From the NCBI RefSeq assembly GCF_030973515.1, contig NZ_JARGZA010000007.1, forward strand, positions 150,875 through 214,874: a stretch of 64,000 nt of DNA, read 5' to 3'. Position 1 is the first letter of the stretch; every line of letters begins with the position of its first letter. Positions 16,595-24,741 of the stretch are shown here, in pieces. Source of the DNA: Jannaschia maritima (GTDB lineage Bacteria; Pseudomonadota; Alphaproteobacteria; Rhodobacterales; Rhodobacteraceae). The notes beneath the pieces were generated by a model that saw nothing but the letters and a program-made list of their open reading frames with translations, was not told the DNA's origin and did no database searches. The translations under genes were made by a program, and so were the position numbers.

Positions 16595-17686
16595 TCAGGG
16601 GCCCCTGCCGCTCAGGTCGATGGCCTGCCCGGCCCGCGCCGATTCCTCCGCGGCCTCGCCCACGAGCACCGACCAGTACCCGTCCTCCAACGTCACCTCC
16701 GGCGTGCCGCCATCCTGCACGAGCTTCAGGAAACGTTGGTGCTGATAGAATGTGCTGCCGTGGTGGTCGCCCGCGATCAGCAGCTCGGGGGGGGTCGGCA
16801 CGACCTCCCGCACCTCCCGCTTCAACGCCCTGATGCTGGTCACGAACTCCGCTTCCCGGGGGGCGGCGTCGGGGGCGAACCGCGCCGGTCCGGGGATCAT
16901 CGCGTCGCACCGCGCCTTCGGCCCCGTGACGGCCACGAACTCCTGCCAATGGGATCCTTCGGCGAACATGCACAGATCCAGCATCCCCCTGGTTCCATTG
17001 GCGAAATCCACGACCACATAGGCGTTGTCCACGATGTCGGGGATCCCCCCCGCATAGCGTTCGTCCCGGTGGTTCACGTCCACGCCCGCACTCGCATAAA
17101 CCCGCACCGGATCGGACCGCAGGATCAGCCGCATCAGGTCCCAGAAGTGGCAGCACTTCTCCACCAGGGTCCCCCCCGTCCGGGAATTGAACCGATTCCA
17201 GTCGTCCACCTTGGGCAGGAACGGGAAGCGGTGCTCGCGGATGGACACCATGCGCGGATCGCCCACCGCGCCTTGGTCCAGAGCCTGCAACAACCGCTGG
17301 ATCGGCGGCATGTAGCGGTATTCCATCGCCACCCAGATCGGCGCGCGCCGCCCCTTGGCCATGTTCAACAGGTCACGGCAATCGGCGGTGGTCGTGGCCA
17401 GCGGTTTCTCGACCAGGATGGGCTTGTCGGTCGCCATCAGCCGCTGCAGCAGGCCCGCGTGCAGGTCGTTCGGCGCCGCCACCAGATACACGTCGACGTC
17501 GGATTGCAGGACCAGATCCTCCGCCGTCAGATAGCCCTTCGCCGACTGCGCGGTGGCGAGCGACAGGGCGCGCATCCCCTCGTCCGGGTCGGCCACCGCC
17601 GTCACCGCGGCATCGCCCAGGAGGTTGATGTTGCGGATATGCTCCTGCCCCATCATGCCCGCGCCGATCAGACCATAACGGATCAC
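16595..17686 (-). CDS. Gfo/Idh/MocA family oxidoreductase
   Basis: A 363-residue NAD(P)-dependent sugar/polyol dehydrogenase. The Rossmann loop YGLIGAGMMGQEHIRNI starts at residue 4; ILVEKPLATT near residue 95 holds the conserved E-K-P; WVAMEYRYMPPIQ and GGTLVEKCCHFWDL (with the family's catalytic-type H-x-x-D) lie in the C-terminal domain. The GTG start overlaps the stop of the isomerase-like gene (GTGA). Last gene of a tightly coupled operon. Substrate is not known, but the neighbours suggest a sugar or sugar derivative. Confidence 0.9.
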   Translation of the reverse strand: MIRYGLIGAGMMGQEHIRNINLLGDAAVTAVADPDEGMRALSLATAQSAKGYLTAEDLVLQSDVDVYLVAAPNDLHAGLLQRLMATDKPILVEKPLATTTADCRDLLNMAKGRRAPIWVAMEYRYMPPIQRLLQALDQGAVGDPRMVSIREHRFPFLPKVDDWNRFNSRTGGTLVEKCCHFWDLMRLILRSDPVRVYASAGVDVNHRDERYAGGIPDIVDNAYVVVDFANGTRGMLDLCMFAEGSHWQEFVAVTGPKARCDAMIPGPARFAPDAAPREAEFVTSIRALKREVREVVPTPPELLIAGDHHGSTFYQHQRFLKLVQDGGTPEVTLEDGYWSVLVGEAAEESARAGQAIDLSGRGP

Positions 17687-19035
17687 GACGCGCCCCCGCG
17701 CGGCGAGCCCAGTTCCAGCAGGGGCACGCCCAGACCCGCCGCGATCCCCGCCAGGGCGTCCCGGTGGTCGCCATAGGCCAGCGCCATGTGATGCTCCAGC
17801 CCCGACGCCATGACGTCCCGGCACACCGCGTCCGCGCCCCGGTCGAAACGCACCGTGCCCGACGTGCCCGTGAACGCCATCGGCGCGTCCACCACCTCGC
17901 CCGTCGCGACGACGACCCCATGCCGCCCCCGCGCCTGGGACAGCCGGAACAACGTCACCCGGCCGGGCCGCAGGGCGAACTGGTACAGAAGCGCCTGCTT
18001 GCGGTTGGTGTGGACCGTCGCCCCCGCGGGACCCGCCGCCATGCTTTCGGGCGCCTGCCCGCAATGCCACACGACGCCGGTGTCGCCGTCCATGTCCACC
18101 AGGTCGGCCAGGAACACCGGCGCATCCGCCACGTCCTGCAGGATGGCCTGCGTGACCGCGCCGTAGACGTCGGCCTCGCACGCGCACGGCACGCGCGCCT
18201 CGCCCAGCATCGACACGGGGCCGCAGACCGCGCCGCCGTATTCGGTGAACGTCTCGGGCCAGCAGCGGATCGCCACGGCATCCAGCCGTTCCTCGACCCG
18301 GATCTCGTCCAGGGCCGCGGCCAGGCGGGTCGATCGGTCCATCTCGCCCGCGTCCAGATCGCCTGCCCCCACCAGCGCCGCGGCCTTAGCGGCATAGGGG
18401 GCCACGGCATCGTCGGACACCGCCCGGGCACGGTCGAACAGGGCCGTCAGCGGCATCTCGTGCACGGTGGCGCCGGTCAGATCACGCAGACGCGGCGCGT
18501 CGTAGGCGCAGGTGTCGAACCCGTCCGGACGTTCCCCAATCCGGCCGATCCGCAGAGCGGGCACCGAACGCGGGGCGGCGTCGGCGGGACTGCCCAGGAT
18601 CGGCGCATCGGGCGTCTCCGTCAGCAGCGCGTCCAGATCGGCCCCCTCGCCATAGGCCCAGGTGAACGGACGCTCCGCCAGGCCCAGCGCGTGCGACAAC
18701 AGGTTCAACCCACAGAACGCGTTCAGCCGCAGGCGCCCCCCCGCACGCGGCTCCCGCGCGGCCCAGATCGCGACGGGTCCGTCGAACCCCGCCACCGCGC
18801 GGGCGGCGAAGGCGGCATCGGTGAACGTGACCTGGAGGATCAGCAACACGTCCGCGTTTGCAACCGGTTGCAACGCCGCCTCGTCCGCCCCCATCAGAAG
18901 GTCGCGCGGTCCCGAAAGGACGTGACCGTTCGCGTCCGCCCACGCATCGAGGTCGGCCAGCATCGCGGCCAGCGTCTCGCGCGCGTACTCGACGTCGAAG
19001 GTCGGCCGGGCCAGCGGCAGGATTGCGATCCTCAT
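17683..19035 (-). CDS. L-fucose/L-arabinose isomerase-like protein
   Basis: A 450-residue protein resembling the COG2407 FucI/AraA-like family: N-terminal MRIAILPLARPTFDVEYARE, a central AIRCWPETFTEYGGAVCGPVSML with the Glu and Cys-x-x-x region expected around the metal site, and VVWHCGQAPESMA. These proteins isomerise aldoses to ketoses with Mn, including members acting on sulfoquinovose or deoxy sugars. The assignment to this family is fairly good, the substrate open. Overlaps both neighbours by 4 bp (ATGA and GTGA). The 3' end feeds into the oxidoreductase. Confidence 0.72.
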   Translation of the reverse strand: MRIAILPLARPTFDVEYARETLAAMLADLDAWADANGHVLSGPRDLLMGADEAALQPVANADVLLILQVTFTDAAFAARAVAGFDGPVAIWAAREPRAGGRLRLNAFCGLNLLSHALGLAERPFTWAYGEGADLDALLTETPDAPILGSPADAAPRSVPALRIGRIGERPDGFDTCAYDAPRLRDLTGATVHEMPLTALFDRARAVSDDAVAPYAAKAAALVGAGDLDAGEMDRSTRLAAALDEIRVEERLDAVAIRCWPETFTEYGGAVCGPVSMLGEARVPCACEADVYGAVTQAILQDVADAPVFLADLVDMDGDTGVVWHCGQAPESMAAGPAGATVHTNRKQALLYQFALRPGRVTLFRLSQARGRHGVVVATGEVVDAPMAFTGTSGTVRFDRGADAVCRDVMASGLEHHMALAYGDHRDALAGIAAGLGVPLLELGSPRGGAS

Positions 19036-19877
19036 GGCACCCTTTCCAGGTCTGCGGCCGTTGGATAGACGGCCCATCCCCCGGCCCGCGCGCATTTGCG
19101 CGCCGCCGCTTCATTGGCGAAGGCGGAGGCGTCCGCAAGGGACATGCGCCGCGCGCATGCCAATGCGAACGCGCCGTGCCACAGGTCGCCCGCGCCCAGC
19201 GTGTCCACGGCCGCGACGGCGGGGGCCGGGACCGAAGGGCCGCCGTGCCAGACGACGCCGCGCGGCCCGTCGGTATAGGCCACGCGCCCCGGCAACCGGT
19301 CCGCAGCCTGCGCCAGCGCCGCATCCGGGTCGGCCAGCCCGGTGAAGTCGGCCAGGCCCTGCGTACTGAAGACGACGGAATCGGCCAGCGCCGCCAGGGG
19401 TTCGGGCGTAAACCGCTCGCCATCCAGCACCGACGGCACGCCCAGCGCGCGGGCGTGGCGCAACGCGGCCTCCGCCGCTTCGGGCCAGCGGCAATCGACC
19501 AGCACCCCGTCCACGGGCGGCAAGGGCGGCGGCACCGTGGGCAGATCCGCGCCGGGAAAGTTGACGATCATCCGCTCCCCCGTGCGCGCGACCATCACCG
19601 ACGACACCGGTTGCGATCCGCCCCGCGCGGCGCGCAGGTCCAGCCCCTGCCCCCCCAGCATCGCCGCCAACTCGTCCCCCGCCGGGTCCGTCCCCAGACG
19701 CGTCACCAGCGTCACCGCGCCACCCAGCCGCGCCGCGCCCACGGCGGCGTTGGCCGCGCAGCCGCCGCCGATCCGCTCGAACGCGTGACTGCGATGCTTG
19801 GCGTCGCCCGCGGGCAGGACGTCGAGGTGGTGGACATAGTCGAGGACCGAGATCCCCACGACGAGCAGCCGCGTCAT
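19032..19877 (-). CDS. PfkB-family carbohydrate kinase
   Basis: A 281-residue ribokinase-fold kinase. The first PfkB signature region is visible as RIGGGCAANAAVGAARLGG near residue 36, the second as VDTLGAGDLWHGAFA near residue 230, with the catalytic Asp in the GAGD motif. Ketose or phosphoketose kinase is expected given the isomerase-like gene downstream; the sequence style is near the YihV/sulfofructose-kinase branch, but this is an impression only. Overlaps the peroxidase stop and the isomerase start by 4 bp each. Confidence 0.85.
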   Translation of the reverse strand: MTRLLVVGISVLDYVHHLDVLPAGDAKHRSHAFERIGGGCAANAAVGAARLGGAVTLVTRLGTDPAGDELAAMLGGQGLDLRAARGGSQPVSSVMVARTGERMIVNFPGADLPTVPPPLPPVDGVLVDCRWPEAAEAALRHARALGVPSVLDGERFTPEPLAALADSVVFSTQGLADFTGLADPDAALAQAADRLPGRVAYTDGPRGVVWHGGPSVPAPAVAAVDTLGAGDLWHGAFALACARRMSLADASAFANEAAARKCARAGGWAVYPTAADLERVP

Positions 19878-21175
19878 CGGTCCACCGGCAGACCGGACGG
19901 CACCCGATCGGGCCGCCCCAACCTGCCATAGCGGCTGTCGCCACCCGTCAGCGCATGCAGGAAGGCCACCAGATCGGCGACGTCGCCGTCGGTCAGGGGG
20001 ACCGGCGCGATGTCCAGCTTGCCCGCCACGCGCGCCATCTCGCGCTCGTCGTCCTGGATCACGAAGTCGATGGCCGCCAGCCAGGGGGCGTCCGGCAGCG
20101 CGGCGTCCTCGCGGGTCCACGATGCGAGCGACCCGGCCGGATCCAGGTGGTGGCGGACGATTCCCTCCAGCGTCGGATAGGCTCCGTTGTGGCCATACGG
20201 CGCGGTCAGCGCGACGTTGCGCAGGGACGGCGTGCGGAAGCGGTACGCGTCATTCAGGTCGTCCGTCTCCGACATGCGGCCCACGTCTCGGGGCATGGGG
20301 TCGAACCGCCGCGTCCGGCCCGGGCCGAAGGGCGGCAGCCCGATGGCGTGGAACCCATGGTCGGTGAGGAGCGGGCCGGAATGGCAGGTCGAACAGCCCG
20401 CCCCCCCGAAGAACAGCGACCGCCCCCGGTCCTGCGCGGGCGTCAGGGCATCGGCATCGCCCGCGACCCAGGCGTCCCAAGGCGCGTCCAGCGACCGCCA
20501 TTCCACGTTCATGAAGTCCGCCAGCGCCACGCCCACATGCGCGATGGTCACGTCCGCCGCCTCGTACACGTCGTCGAAGGCATCCACGAACATCGCGCCG
20601 TAAGCGGGGATGGTGCGCACGCGCTTCGCCAGGATCGGCCAAGCATAGTCCATGCGGTCGTGGACCGCGCCCGCGACCTCGTTCTCGCGCGGGTTGCCCG
20701 CCATCTCGAACTGCGCGACCAGCGGAAAGATCGCCTGGACGGCCAGGAGGTTGGGCAGGCCCGGGGGCAGCCATTCCTCCGCCGGGGAATCCCATCCGTT
20801 GCCGTAGCTATCCGAACGGCTGACCCGGCCGTCGTGGAAGAAATGCGTGAACTCGACAGCGCCGACGTTCCACAGGGCCGGCGCGTGGCGCGGGACGCGC
20901 TTGCGGATGGCGTCGTCGCCCTGCCCCGCATTCCGCTTCGCCCCGATGCCCGCACCCCCTTCGCCGATGCCCAGCGACAGGGCGTCCGCGCTGAACGTGT
21001 CGTGGTGGTGGCAGGTCCCGCAGCTGATGTTGCGGTTGCCAGATAGGATGGGGTCGTAGAACAGCAGGCGCCCGATCGCAGCGCGCGCGTCGTCGTGCGG
21101 CAGGAACGTCACCTCTTGCGCCGTCGCGGGAAGCGCGGCCACGATGAAGGCCAGGAGGATGCGATGAAGTCCCAT
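19874..21175 (-). CDS. Di-haem cytochrome c peroxidase / MauG-family protein
   Basis: A 433-residue exported di-haem protein. The signal peptide is MGLHRILLAFIVAALPATAQ. Two haem c attachment motifs are visible: CGTCHH (about residue 52) and CSTCHS (about residue 245), with LLTDHGFHAIGLP and FRTPSLRNVALTAPYGHNGAY typical of the CcpA/MauG C-terminal domain. In the periplasm such proteins reduce H2O2 or oxidise a protein or small substrate. It is unusual as the first gene of a sugar operon, its stop overlapping a kinase start. Its own start overlaps the start of the opposite Sel1 gene by 12 bp. Confidence 0.88.
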   Translation of the reverse strand: MGLHRILLAFIVAALPATAQEVTFLPHDDARAAIGRLLFYDPILSGNRNISCGTCHHHDTFSADALSLGIGEGGAGIGAKRNAGQGDDAIRKRVPRHAPALWNVGAVEFTHFFHDGRVSRSDSYGNGWDSPAEEWLPPGLPNLLAVQAIFPLVAQFEMAGNPRENEVAGAVHDRMDYAWPILAKRVRTIPAYGAMFVDAFDDVYEAADVTIAHVGVALADFMNVEWRSLDAPWDAWVAGDADALTPAQDRGRSLFFGGAGCSTCHSGPLLTDHGFHAIGLPPFGPGRTRRFDPMPRDVGRMSETDDLNDAYRFRTPSLRNVALTAPYGHNGAYPTLEGIVRHHLDPAGSLASWTREDAALPDAPWLAAIDFVIQDDEREMARVAGKLDIAPVPLTDGDVADLVAFLHALTGGDSRYGRLGRPDRVPSGLPVDR

Positions 21176-21643
21176 GCCGTCACCTTGGCCGTCCTTCTGG
21201 CGCTGTCCAGTCCTGCCGTGGCCGACATCGAGGATGCCCGCGACCTGATGGAGGCCGGCCGCTTCGCGGACGCCAGGGACGCGCTCTGGCCCGCTGCCCG
21301 GTCCGGCAACGCCGACGCGGAGGAGTTGATCGGTGTGATGTACGCCCTGGGCCTGGGCGTGCCCAAGGACGAGGTGCGGGCCTTCGAATGGTATCTGCGC
21401 TCCGCGATGAAGGGTCATCCCGGTGCGCAGTCGGGCGTGGGCTGGTACTACGAGGTAGGCTTGGGCATGCCCGCCCCCGACCTCGTACGGGCCTACATGT
21501 GGTACGCCCTGTCGGCCATCGGCGGCGACCCCGACGCGGCGATCAGCCTGGAGGAGGTCGTCAAGAAGATGACCCGCGCCCAGATCGACCACGCGACGGA
21601 ATTGGTCGCGGATTACAGGGTGTGGATGTATCCGTTCCGGTAA
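21164..21643 (+). CDS. Exported Sel1-repeat protein
   Basis: A 159-residue periplasmic protein. The signal peptide (MKSHAVTLAVLLALSSPAVA) is followed by Sel1/TPR-like repeats: YALGLGVPKDEVRAFEWYLRSAMKGHPGAQ and a second YEVGLGMPAPDLVRAYMWYALSAIGG. Such repeats form alpha-solenoids for protein contacts. A strong AGGAGG precedes the ATG. Its first 12 bases lie inside the first codons of the divergent peroxidase gene, so the two transcripts are complementary at their 5' ends. Confidence 0.85.
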   Translation: MKSHAVTLAVLLALSSPAVADIEDARDLMEAGRFADARDALWPAARSGNADAEELIGVMYALGLGVPKDEVRAFEWYLRSAMKGHPGAQSGVGWYYEVGLGMPAPDLVRAYMWYALSAIGGDPDAAISLEEVVKKMTRAQIDHATELVADYRVWMYPFR

Positions 21644-21669
21644 CCGATGGCGTAGCCGGTCTGCGCTGG

Positions 21670-21752
21670 GTCATCCTCGGGTTCGACCCGAGGACCTCCT
21701 TTCCTGAAGCGCCGCGCAAGCATCAGAAGGTCCCCGGGTCGCGCCCGGGGAC
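21670..21752. repeat. Two intergenic palindromes (REP-like)
   Basis: First palindrome TCCTCGGG-TTCGA-CCCGAGGA at 21674-21694; second GTCCCCGGG-TCGCG-CCCGGGGAC at 21730-21752. A second copy of the first element, with GTCAT in front of it as here, lies at 39670-39690. They sit between convergent genes and may act as bidirectional terminators or be dispersed palindromic repeats. Confidence 0.7.
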
Positions 21753-21782
21753 GACCCCGCACCGCGTCGGGATAGGGATGCC

Positions 21783-23216
21783 CTAGAACGCGTTCTCGCG
21801 CCGCATCACCAAGCTGCCGGGCGTCATCAGCAGGATCTTCAGGTCCAGCCAGGGCGACCAGTTCTCGATGTACCACAGGTCGTGATCGACGCGCGCGCGC
21901 AGGTGGGACGCGTCCTCCACGGTGCCGCGCAGGCCGTGGATCTGGGCCCAGCCGGTGATGCCGGGCGGCAGGCGGTGGCGGCGGGAATAGCCCTTCACCA
22001 TCGCGTCGAAGCTGTCCTGCGCCGCGGATCGCGCATCGACCGCGTGGGGCCGCGGACCCACGAGCGACAGCTCGCCCCGCAGGACGTTGAACAGCTGCGG
22101 CAGTTCGTCGATCGACGTCCGCCGCAGGAACGCCCCCACCCGCGTCACCCGCGCGTCGCCTCGGGTCACCACCGCGCGTCCATCGGGATCGGCGGCCTCC
22201 TCACGCATGGACCGGAACTTTAGCACTCGGATCGGCCGGTCTGAGAAGCCCGCCCGCCATTGCCGGAACAGGATGGGGCCGGGGCTGTCCAGCTTCACCG
22301 CGACCGCGGCCAGCGCCATGACCGGCATGGCCAGGATCAGGGCCAGCGTCCCGAACGCCAGGTCGAACGCCCGTTTGCGCAGGCGCGTCCGCGCCCCGAA
22401 CGTCCCGTCCGACAACGAGATCAGGCCGCCGGGCGCGAAGTCGAACGATTCCGAGAACGCGGACAGGTGGACCGGCACGGGCAGCACGGCGAACGTCTCC
22501 AACAGCTGCCCGATGCGTTCCTGCGCTGAGACGTCGAGCGTGACGATGACCAGATCGATCTCGGCCGCACGGGCGAAGCCGACCAGGTCGTCGAACCGCC
22601 CGATCCGCGGCACGTCCAGCACCAGGTCGGGCGACCGGTCGCCGGATCTGTCGTCGAAGATGGCGCAGACCCGCGTGCCGCCCGCGCGGTCCAGCCCCTC
22701 GATCACCCGGCGTGCCCCGTCACCCCCGCCGACCAGCACGGCGCGGCGTTCCATCAAGCCCGATTCGTCGGCCCAGCGCATGATCTTGGCGATCACGGCG
22801 CGGACCGGGATTGGCAGCATCACCGTTCCCAGGCCCGCCACGGCCAGGAACCGCGCCGCGTCCAGATCCATGGGCCGCAGCACGGCCGCCATCAGCGCGG
22901 GACCCAGGGACGCCGCCAGCAGGATCAGGGTGCCGCGACCGACCCGGCCGATCCGGCCCCGGTCATAGGCCCGAAACAGGACCGTCGTCGCCACGCCGAC
23001 GGCGCCCAATCCCGCCGCGAACGCGGCCGCGGCCCAGGCGCCGAAGGCAGCCCCGGGCGTGGCGGCATAGAAGGCGAACCAATGGACCAGCCCCAGCAGG
23101 ACGCCGTCCGAGGCGCCCAGGACCAGCGCGACCAGGGGCATCGACATCGACGCGCGGCGATAGCGCCCCGCCAGGTGCCGCGCGGTGGGGGACAGGGTAT
23201 CGGACAGGTCGGACAA
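21783..23216 (-). CDS. Undecaprenyl-phosphate sugar phosphotransferase (polyprenyl glycosylphosphotransferase)
   Basis: A 477-residue membrane enzyme initiating exopolysaccharide synthesis by moving a sugar-1-phosphate onto undecaprenyl phosphate. It has several N-terminal membrane helices (about residues 25-150), a CoA-binding-like Rossmann domain (VLVGGGDGARRVIEGL), then the catalytic domain: KRAFDLAFGTLALILAMPVM, RQWRAGFSDRPIRVLKFRSM, RVGAFLRRTSIDELPQLFNVLRGELSLVGPRPHA, ending with LLMTPGSLVMRRENAF. The start is a TTG with a weak GAGG; an ATG at about codon 23 is the alternative. No other polysaccharide gene is adjacent. Confidence 0.9.
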   Translation of the reverse strand: MSDLSDTLSPTARHLAGRYRRASMSMPLVALVLGASDGVLLGLVHWFAFYAATPGAAFGAWAAAAFAAGLGAVGVATTVLFRAYDRGRIGRVGRGTLILLAASLGPALMAAVLRPMDLDAARFLAVAGLGTVMLPIPVRAVIAKIMRWADESGLMERRAVLVGGGDGARRVIEGLDRAGGTRVCAIFDDRSGDRSPDLVLDVPRIGRFDDLVGFARAAEIDLVIVTLDVSAQERIGQLLETFAVLPVPVHLSAFSESFDFAPGGLISLSDGTFGARTRLRKRAFDLAFGTLALILAMPVMALAAVAVKLDSPGPILFRQWRAGFSDRPIRVLKFRSMREEAADPDGRAVVTRGDARVTRVGAFLRRTSIDELPQLFNVLRGELSLVGPRPHAVDARSAAQDSFDAMVKGYSRRHRLPPGITGWAQIHGLRGTVEDASHLRARVDHDLWYIENWSPWLDLKILLMTPGSLVMRRENAF

Positions 23217-23279
23217 GACGGGCCTCGACGGGTGGATGCGGTGTCGCCGCCCTTAGCGAGCGGCCCGTTAAGGCCGGGT

Positions 23280-23858
23280 TTAGACGCCCGCCGCCGCCCA
23301 GCCGTCCACCGTTTCCACCGCGATGCGCGCCATGGGCGCGGCCGCGTCCGTCCGGCCCGCCAGGCGGATTTGGCTCAACGCCCCCCAGAGCAAGCCCAAC
23401 AGGTACTCCCCACGGGCCTGCGGATCGTCGACGCCGCCCGCCGCGCAGCAGGCCGCGAACGCGTCGCGCCACATGGTGCGGTAGGCTTCCACGGCCTCGC
23501 GCACGGGCGCGGACGTGCGCCCGAGCTCGAACACCGTGTTGACCATGAGGCATCCGCTGTTGCGGACGTCGTCGCCGTCCGCCGGGGCGGCCAGCGAGCC
23601 GAACAGCATCCGCACGCCGTCCAGCGAGGGCGGCTCCAGCACCGCGCCGACCACGCCGCGTGCCTGCGCGTGATAGGTCGCCAGCACCCGCAGGAAGATC
23701 GCCTCCTTGTCGCCGAACACGTTCGCGATGCCCCGCACGCCGATGCCGGTCGCCTCCTCGAGCATCCGCATGGTCGTCGCGTCGTAGCCATGGTGCCAGA
23801 ACACGGCCACCATCGCCCCGAGCGCCTCGTCCTCGTCGAAGTTCCTAGGTCTCGCCAT
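23280..23858 (-). CDS. TetR/AcrR family transcriptional regulator
   Basis: A 192-residue regulator beginning MARPRNFDEDEALGAMVAVFWHHGYDATTMRMLEEATGIGVRGIANVFGDKEAIF, a full TetR HTH. The C-terminal domain (SGCLMVNTVFELG) is of the type found in regulators of electrophile-response genes such as NemR/AcuR. ATG 23858 is preferred over an in-frame TTG three codons earlier. It is divergent from a tautomerase and an SRPBCC gene and likely represses them through the palindrome at 23901. Confidence 0.9.
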   Translation of the reverse strand: MARPRNFDEDEALGAMVAVFWHHGYDATTMRMLEEATGIGVRGIANVFGDKEAIFLRVLATYHAQARGVVGAVLEPPSLDGVRMLFGSLAAPADGDDVRNSGCLMVNTVFELGRTSAPVREAVEAYRTMWRDAFAACCAAGGVDDPQARGEYLLGLLWGALSQIRLAGRTDAAAPMARIAVETVDGWAAAGV

Positions 23859-23900
23859 TTTATGCAACGCCTATTGCAATACCAGTCCGGTGCCGTATTA

Positions 23901-23937
23901 TACACCGTACGATGTAATTCAGCGGAACGATCGTTCC
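23901..23937. promoter_or_regulatory. Probable TetR operator and adjacent perfect palindrome
   Basis: TACAC-CGTACG-ATGTA style palindrome at 23901-23916 (centre CGTACG, one mismatched pair) overlaps a TATTAT-like -10 region of the tautomerase promoter. A perfect 14-bp palindrome GGAACGATCGTTCC follows at 23924-23937, just before the ribosome binding site. The first fits a TetR-family operator in position and form. Confidence 0.5.
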
Positions 23938-23950
23938 AGGGAGATCTACC

Positions 23951-24148
23951 ATGCCCACCATCCGCGTCACCGTCCCCCGATCGGCTTGGTCGACGGAGGA
24001 GAAGGCCGCCATCGTCGCGCGCATGACCGACGGCCTGACCGCCGTGGCCCAAGCGTCCAGCAAGGGCGACATCCGCCCATACGTCACCGTCCACATCGAG
24101 GAGACCGCCGAGGGCGGCTACGCGATGGGCGGCCAGGTCGTCGGTTGA
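23951..24148 (+). CDS. Tautomerase family protein (4-oxalocrotonate tautomerase-like)
   Basis: A 65-residue protein of the 4-OT superfamily. After Met removal the N-terminal Pro (MPTIRVTVPRSAWSTEEKAAIVARMTDGL) would be the catalytic base; VTVHIEETAEGGYAMGGQ closes the small beta-alpha-beta unit. Members are hexameric tautomerases or dehalogenases. First gene after a TetR-controlled promoter, 13 bp before the SRPBCC gene. Confidence 0.85.
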   Translation: MPTIRVTVPRSAWSTEEKAAIVARMTDGLTAVAQASSKGDIRPYVTVHIEETAEGGYAMGGQVVG

Positions 24149-24161
24149 GGGGGGCATCGTC

Positions 24162-24683
24162 ATGAAGATCACGCGAACCTTCCGCATCGACGCGTCCCCC
24201 GACAGGGTCTGGGACATCCTGGGCCCGAACTACGTCCATGCCGGCGACTGGGCCAGTTCGGTCTACGTATCCCGCGCACGGGACGGGGCCGCGACCATTC
24301 CAGGCGCGCCCGCCGCGGGCCGCACGTGCGAGACGTCGCTGGGCGCCTTCACGGAAACGATTGAAGCCTACGATCCCGCCCGCCGCCACGTCGCCTATTC
24401 GGCCACCGGCGCGAAGATGCCGGGTTTCGTCCGCAGCCTCGTCAACGCTTGGACCGTCCATCCCGACGGCGGCGGTTCGAGGGTGGAACTGCGGCTCGCC
24501 GCCGACATCGCCTTCCCGTTCAACGTGGTGATGGGGCTGCCGATGAAGCTGCAGTTCGGGCGGGTCCTGCGCGAAGCGACCGAGGAGTTGAAGCACTATG
24601 CGGAAACGGGCCAACCCCATCCCCGCAAGCGCAAGGCGGACGGGTCGCGCAAGGCCGTGGCCGCCCGCGCCGCGGTCGCCTGA
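24162..24683 (+). CDS. SRPBCC (START-like) family protein
   Basis: A 173-residue protein with the helix-grip START fold: MKITRTFRIDASPDRVWDILG at the start, SLGAFTETIEAYDPARRHVAYSATG in the middle and NVVMGLPMKLQFGRVLREATEELKHYAETG as the long C-terminal helix. Members bind hydrophobic ligands. A basic tail (PRKRKADGSRK) ends the protein. Co-transcribed with the tautomerase and followed by a strong hairpin. Confidence 0.82.
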   Translation: MKITRTFRIDASPDRVWDILGPNYVHAGDWASSVYVSRARDGAATIPGAPAAGRTCETSLGAFTETIEAYDPARRHVAYSATGAKMPGFVRSLVNAWTVHPDGGGSRVELRLAADIAFPFNVVMGLPMKLQFGRVLREATEELKHYAETGQPHPRKRKADGSRKAVAARAAVA

Positions 24684-24691
24684 ACGCGGAC

Positions 24692-24713
24692 GGGGCGGCC
24701 CGAAGGCCGCCCC
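24692..24713. terminator. Bidirectional hairpin terminator
   Basis: Perfect 9-bp stem GGGGCGGCC / GGCCGCCCC with a CGAA loop, placed between the convergent SRPBCC and dctP genes. No long T tract follows, so efficiency is uncertain. Confidence 0.6.
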
Positions 24714-24741
24714 GCATCGCTTCACCGGTGCCGGAGGACCG

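Noticed and set aside
21670..21752. Palindromes as a CRISPR array
   Set aside because: Only two different palindromes, no regular spacer pattern and no cas genes.
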